DNA of 17,629 bases. It comes from Anaerolineae bacterium (lineage in GTDB: Bacteria; Chloroflexota; Anaerolineae; Promineifilales; Promineifilaceae). Every line of letters starts with the position of its first letter. Within the stretch, counting starts at the first letter, position 1. The translations under genes and the position numbers were made by a program. The notes beneath the pieces were generated by a model. The model saw nothing but the letters and a program-made list of their open reading frames with translations. It was not told the DNA's origin and searched no databases. Location: contig JANQSK010000953.1 of NCBI GenBank assembly GCA_028284105.1, positions 1-17,629 on the forward strand, read 5' to 3'. Positions 15,361 through 17,629 of the stretch are shown piece by piece.

Positions 15361-16254
15361 TTGCTGCATTTTTTACCAAGCCCCATTATTGCCTTCGTTA
15401 ATGCGTTGGCTTTATGTTTAAACACCCTGTTTTGGTGTATTCCACTATATTCAGCCGTTATTGCTCGACTTCTTATACCGATTAAATCTTGGCAACGGCT
15501 TTGCTCAAAAACGGCCGTTTCCATCGCGGAAAGCTGGATTTCGGTGAATAATGTGATGTTTGACGCCACCCACAAAATTGAGTGGCGAGTCAGTTGGCCA
15601 GAAGGATTAAAGCCTGACGATTGGTATATGGTGATCAGCAACCATCAAAGCTGGACAGATATTTTTGTGCTGCAATATTTGTTTAACCGCAAAATTCCCT
15701 TTCTGAAGTTTTTTATTAAACATGATTTGATTTATGTACCTGTGATTGGCTTAGCTTGGTGGGGCTTGGAATTTCCTTTTATGAAGCGATACAGCAAGAA
15801 AACGCTAGAGAAAAAGCCTCATCTCAAAGGGAAAGACCTTGAAACAACGCGAAAAGCGTGTGCCAAATTCAAAGATTCTCCTGTGGCAATCATGAATTTT
15901 TTAGAAGGAACACGATTTACACCTGAGAAGCATGATAAACAGGATTCCCCATACGGCCGTTTACTCAAACCGAAATCCGGTGGTATCGCTTTTGCTTTAG
16001 CTGCGCTCGATCAACAAATGCAAAAAATTATCGATGTCACTATTGCTTACCCTGAAGGTAATTATCAATTTTGGGACTTTTTTAGTGGAAAAACCCAGGT
16101 AATTGCGGTGAATATTCAAGAGCGAGTTATTCCAGAATCAATTTTGAATGGGGATTATGCCAATGATCCTGAATTTAAGGTGGCTTTTCAATCGTATATC
16201 ACCGATCTTTGGCTTGAAAAAGATGCTCAGCTAGAGAGGTTGTTAGCTCATTAG
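15361..16254 (+). CDS. PlsC-superfamily acyltransferase, YihG-like
   Basis: I place the start at TTG 15361, where AGGGAG (15351-15356) is 4 nt upstream, giving 297 residues beginning MLHFLPSP. Starting further 5' at 15268 would overlap the previous gene and run through its terminator hairpin. A hydrophobic N terminus (about 8-35) suggests membrane attachment. The HX4D catalytic motif is NHQSWTD (His95, Asp100), and EGTR is at 182-185 within NFLEGTRFTPEKHD. KFFIKHDLIYVPVIG, the FPFMKRYSKK segment and LLKPKSGGIAFAL match the YihG/LCLAT-like branch. Such enzymes move acyl groups from acyl-CoA or acyl-ACP onto lysophosphatidic acid or lysophospholipids. The exact acceptor is not known. ACGGCCGT is at 15511 and 15953. 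Confidence 0.9.
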   Translation: MLHFLPSPIIAFVNALALCLNTLFWCIPLYSAVIARLLIPIKSWQRLCSKTAVSIAESWISVNNVMFDATHKIEWRVSWPEGLKPDDWYMVISNHQSWTDIFVLQYLFNRKIPFLKFFIKHDLIYVPVIGLAWWGLEFPFMKRYSKKTLEKKPHLKGKDLETTRKACAKFKDSPVAIMNFLEGTRFTPEKHDKQDSPYGRLLKPKSGGIAFALAALDQQMQKIIDVTIAYPEGNYQFWDFFSGKTQVIAVNIQERVIPESILNGDYANDPEFKVAFQSYITDLWLEKDAQLERLLAH

Positions 16255-16286
16255 TGATATCAGTCCGTTTACAAATTTCTTGTAAT

Positions 16287-16332
16287 CGCAAAGAACACTA
16301 AGTTTGCAAAGATTAAAAAACCATTCTTTGCG
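16287..16332. terminator. Inverted repeat with CGCAAAG motifs between convergent genes
   Basis: CGCAAAGAA (16287-16295) and TTCTTTGCG (16324-16332) are perfect 9-bp complements around a 28-nt loop that contains another near copy (TGCAAAG) and an A-run. Lying between the acyltransferase stop and the end of the minus-strand gene, it could be a bidirectional terminator. It also resembles a short interspersed intergenic element. Confidence 0.45.
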
Positions 16333-16345
16333 GTAAATAACAAAA

Positions 16346-16781
16346 TTACATACCTCTCGACTCGAGCAATTCTTTTAGCCTCGCATAATCTTGCTTGATA
16401 GACCGACCAACCATCCAGTCCATCAAAGGCGTGAAAAGACGAAATAAGCCAGACGCATCACCAATGACGATAACTTCTACCGTACAGCTATCAGTAGAAT
16501 CATGAGGATGGACAATACGAGTAAATGAGATTGGGAATGAACTCTCAACTGTTTCACCTTTGATCATTTTACCTGCTTCAAACTCTGTGATTATGAAATT
16601 GGAAATGATCTCTCGGCCTAAAAACTTGGCCTTTTGATGGTAGGTTGACCCAAGACCCCATTCTCCAGAGGATGTAATATGGCAGGATTCCATCCCATTT
16701 TGCCATTGAGGGTTATTTTCTGGATTACTAATAAAATTCAAATACCTCAACAGCTGGTCTTTTAATCTGAATCGTCGTCAT
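16346..16781 (-). pseudogene. SRPBCC-family (polyketide cyclase/CoxG-like) gene with an apparent frameshift
   Basis: The open frame at 16346-16750 encodes a 134-residue SRPBCC fold (NPENNPQW, GSTYHQKAKFLG, a C-terminal helix near DWMVGRSIKQDYARLKELL), but it begins at a TTG without a ribosome site and lacks the expected first strand. Reading the minus strand from ATG 16781-16779 gives MTTIQIKRPAVEVFEF, a textbook SRPBCC start. It then stops because the run of four T (plus-strand A at 16733-16736) has one base too many. With three T the frame continues into ISNPENNPQW. The full product would be about 144 residues. SRPBCC proteins bind hydrophobic ligands. The change could be a real inactivating mutation or a homopolymer error in the sequence. 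The gene is divergent from the S41 peptidase gene. Confidence 0.75.
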
Positions 16782-16863
16782 TATTTTGTCATGTCGCTAT
16801 TTTCCCTGACTGCTCGTTATTAGTGTAGTAAAAATTTGCTCATTTTATAACCCTTGGAGGTTT
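16782..16863. promoter_or_regulatory. Divergent intergenic region between SRPBCC and S41 peptidase genes
   Basis: Eighty-two bases must hold the starts of both divergent transcripts. GGAGG at 16856-16860 is 3 nt before the peptidase ATG. TATAAC at 16846-16851 is too near the ribosome site to be a normal -10. I see no convincing promoter pair or operator. Confidence 0.35.
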
Positions 16864-17629
16864 ATGTTGTTTTATAAAGCAACAAGAAAATTGATTTGGA
16901 CTTTTCTTATTTTGTTTCTTATTAGCTGTCTTTCCAACCCTGATATTGAACAATCGGTTCAGAATCCCGAGATTTCCTCGTCGCCAATTCCGACAGTCTT
17001 TTTAAAAGGTGAAATCCTTGAAACACCAACGTCATTACCCGTTGAGCCAACATTAAATGCTATTGAACTTGCTTTGACAGCAGATGTTGCAACTCAAACG
17101 GCGAAGCGAATTCTTCAATTCACACCGACATCTGTTAGACCTGATGAGATTCAGCCTAATGTTGAGGCATTTTTAAATGAAGTGATAGAGATTATTCAAA
17201 AAAACGCATTAAATGGGGACAATATTGATTGGGGCTCTATGGAACCGATTTTGCGTAATGCTGCAAAAAACGCCAACTCAACAGAGGACGTCTATCCAAC
17301 AGTTCAAACTTTGCTTGACTTGCTTGATGATAATCATAGTTTTTTTCTTACTCCTTTAGCATCTGAACAGCTGTCAGGTGCAACCGCTGCTAGCAACCCC
17401 TCAGTTCAATCAAAATTGCAGTCAGGACGATTGGGTTACGTGCTTATACCTGCATTTTCAGCGATTGATGATGATGAATTGATTCAGCATGCTCAAACGA
17501 TCCAATCCCACCTTTTAGAGTTGGCACATGAAGAGCCCTGTGGATGGATTATTGATTTGGGAGCTAATTTAGGTGGCAATATGTATCCCATGTTAGCTGG
17601 ATTGGCTCCGTTTTTTAATGATGGCGAAC
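16864..17629 (+). CDS. S41-family peptidase-like lipoprotein, 3' end beyond the window
   Basis: The frame is open from ATG 16864 to the window edge (255 complete codons, no stop). The N terminus has basic residues, a hydrophobic core and LISC, giving lipobox Cys22, followed by a Ser/Pro/Thr-rich linker (about 25-60). LLDDNHSFF (about 153-161), GRLGYVLIPAF and GWIIDLGANLGGNMYPM (227-243) are landmarks of the C-terminal-processing-protease (S41) fold. The catalytic Ser/Lys region would be further downstream and is not visible. The family usually has DLR at the start of the last motif; here it is DLG. No PDZ domain is evident in the visible part. Function as an extracytoplasmic serine peptidase is inferred from family; an inactive relative cannot be excluded. 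No ACGGCCGT copy lies in this gene or in the preceding minus-strand one. Confidence 0.8.
   Translation, partial: MLFYKATRKLIWTFLILFLISCLSNPDIEQSVQNPEISSSPIPTVFLKGEILETPTSLPVEPTLNAIELALTADVATQTAKRILQFTPTSVRPDEIQPNVEAFLNEVIEIIQKNALNGDNIDWGSMEPILRNAAKNANSTEDVYPTVQTLLDLLDDNHSFFLTPLASEQLSGATAASNPSVQSKLQSGRLGYVLIPAFSAIDDDELIQHAQTIQSHLLELAHEEPCGWIIDLGANLGGNMYPMLAGLAPFFNDGE

Larger units (their letters stand above)
406..15960. repeat. Dispersed iterated palindrome ACGGCCGT (extended AAACGGCCGTTT)
   Basis: Exact octamer starts, counted by eye: 1004, 1086, 1459, 2109, 2689, 2905, 2960, 3895, 4441, 5235, 5907, 5952, 6694, 8117, 8885, 9920, 10779, 11068, 12787, 13237, 13911, 14102, 14771, 15511 and 15953 (25 copies). 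CGGCCG with one changed flank occurs at 406, 11129 and 14864. Nine copies are full AAACGGCCGTTT. Near copies with one internal change are at 6031, 12119 and 15042. Twenty-three lie in genes: 13 read as Thr-Ala-Val, 6 as Asn/Asp/Tyr-Gly-Arg and 4 as Arg-Pro. So the DNA word, not the peptide, is what is kept. At equal base frequencies an octamer is expected about 0.3 times in this length. Confidence 0.95.

Noticed and set aside
406..15960. CRISPR array or tandem repeat as explanation for the repeated CGGCCG word
   Set aside because: Copies are irregularly spaced by hundreds of bases, only 8-12 bp long, and embedded in different genes.
1..17629. tRNA, rRNA, insertion sequence or attachment site
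   Set aside because: No cloverleaf, rRNA signature, transposase or integrase frame was seen on either strand.

Overview
The window is about 17.6 kb of a bacterial chromosome of moderate GC (low-to-mid forties by eye), almost all coding and almost all on the + strand. Shine-Dalgarno sites of the AGGAG/GGAGG type are common and several genes use TTG starts. The organism cannot be fixed from sequence alone. The mix of lipobox-bearing secreted proteins, a MacAB-like exporter with a lipoprotein adaptor, a LytS/LytTR two-component pair and a free-standing homodimer-type E1 would fit an uncultured Chloroflexota-like bacterium; this is a tentative inference. The most striking genome-wide mark is an iterated palindrome, ACGGCCGT (often AAACGGCCGTTT). 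I counted 25 exact copies by eye, in and between genes and in all three reading frames.

Layout. 1-312: non-coding DNA with a row of perfect inverted repeats. 313-2616: a thiamine-diphosphate-dependent E1 (pyruvate-dehydrogenase/transketolase superfamily). 2821-3813: secreted lipoprotein of unknown function, closed by a strong hairpin terminator. 3877-6257: a LytS-type membrane histidine kinase and its LytTR response regulator. 6379-9617: a type II NADH dehydrogenase carrying an extra N-terminal membrane module, overlapping by 4 nt a membrane protein built from three more copies of that module. 9618-10123: a regulatory gap with a near-consensus promoter, a 23-bp operator-like palindrome and a leader hairpin. 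10124-15296: an ABC exporter operon (ATPase, ten-helix permease, HlyD/MacA-like adaptor lipoprotein, small three-helix membrane protein), joined by a 4-nt overlap and a stop-overlapping ribosome site. 15361-16254: PlsC/YihG-type acyltransferase. 16346-16781 (minus): an SRPBCC gene that appears frameshifted. 16864-end: truncated S41-type peptidase lipoprotein.

How it fits together. The kinase/regulator pair probably forms one signalling unit, possibly with the lipoprotein upstream. The NDH-2 and its module-repeat partner are translationally coupled and look like one respiratory membrane complex. The ABC operon looks like a repressor-controlled exporter. The remaining genes look like ordinary housekeeping or envelope functions.
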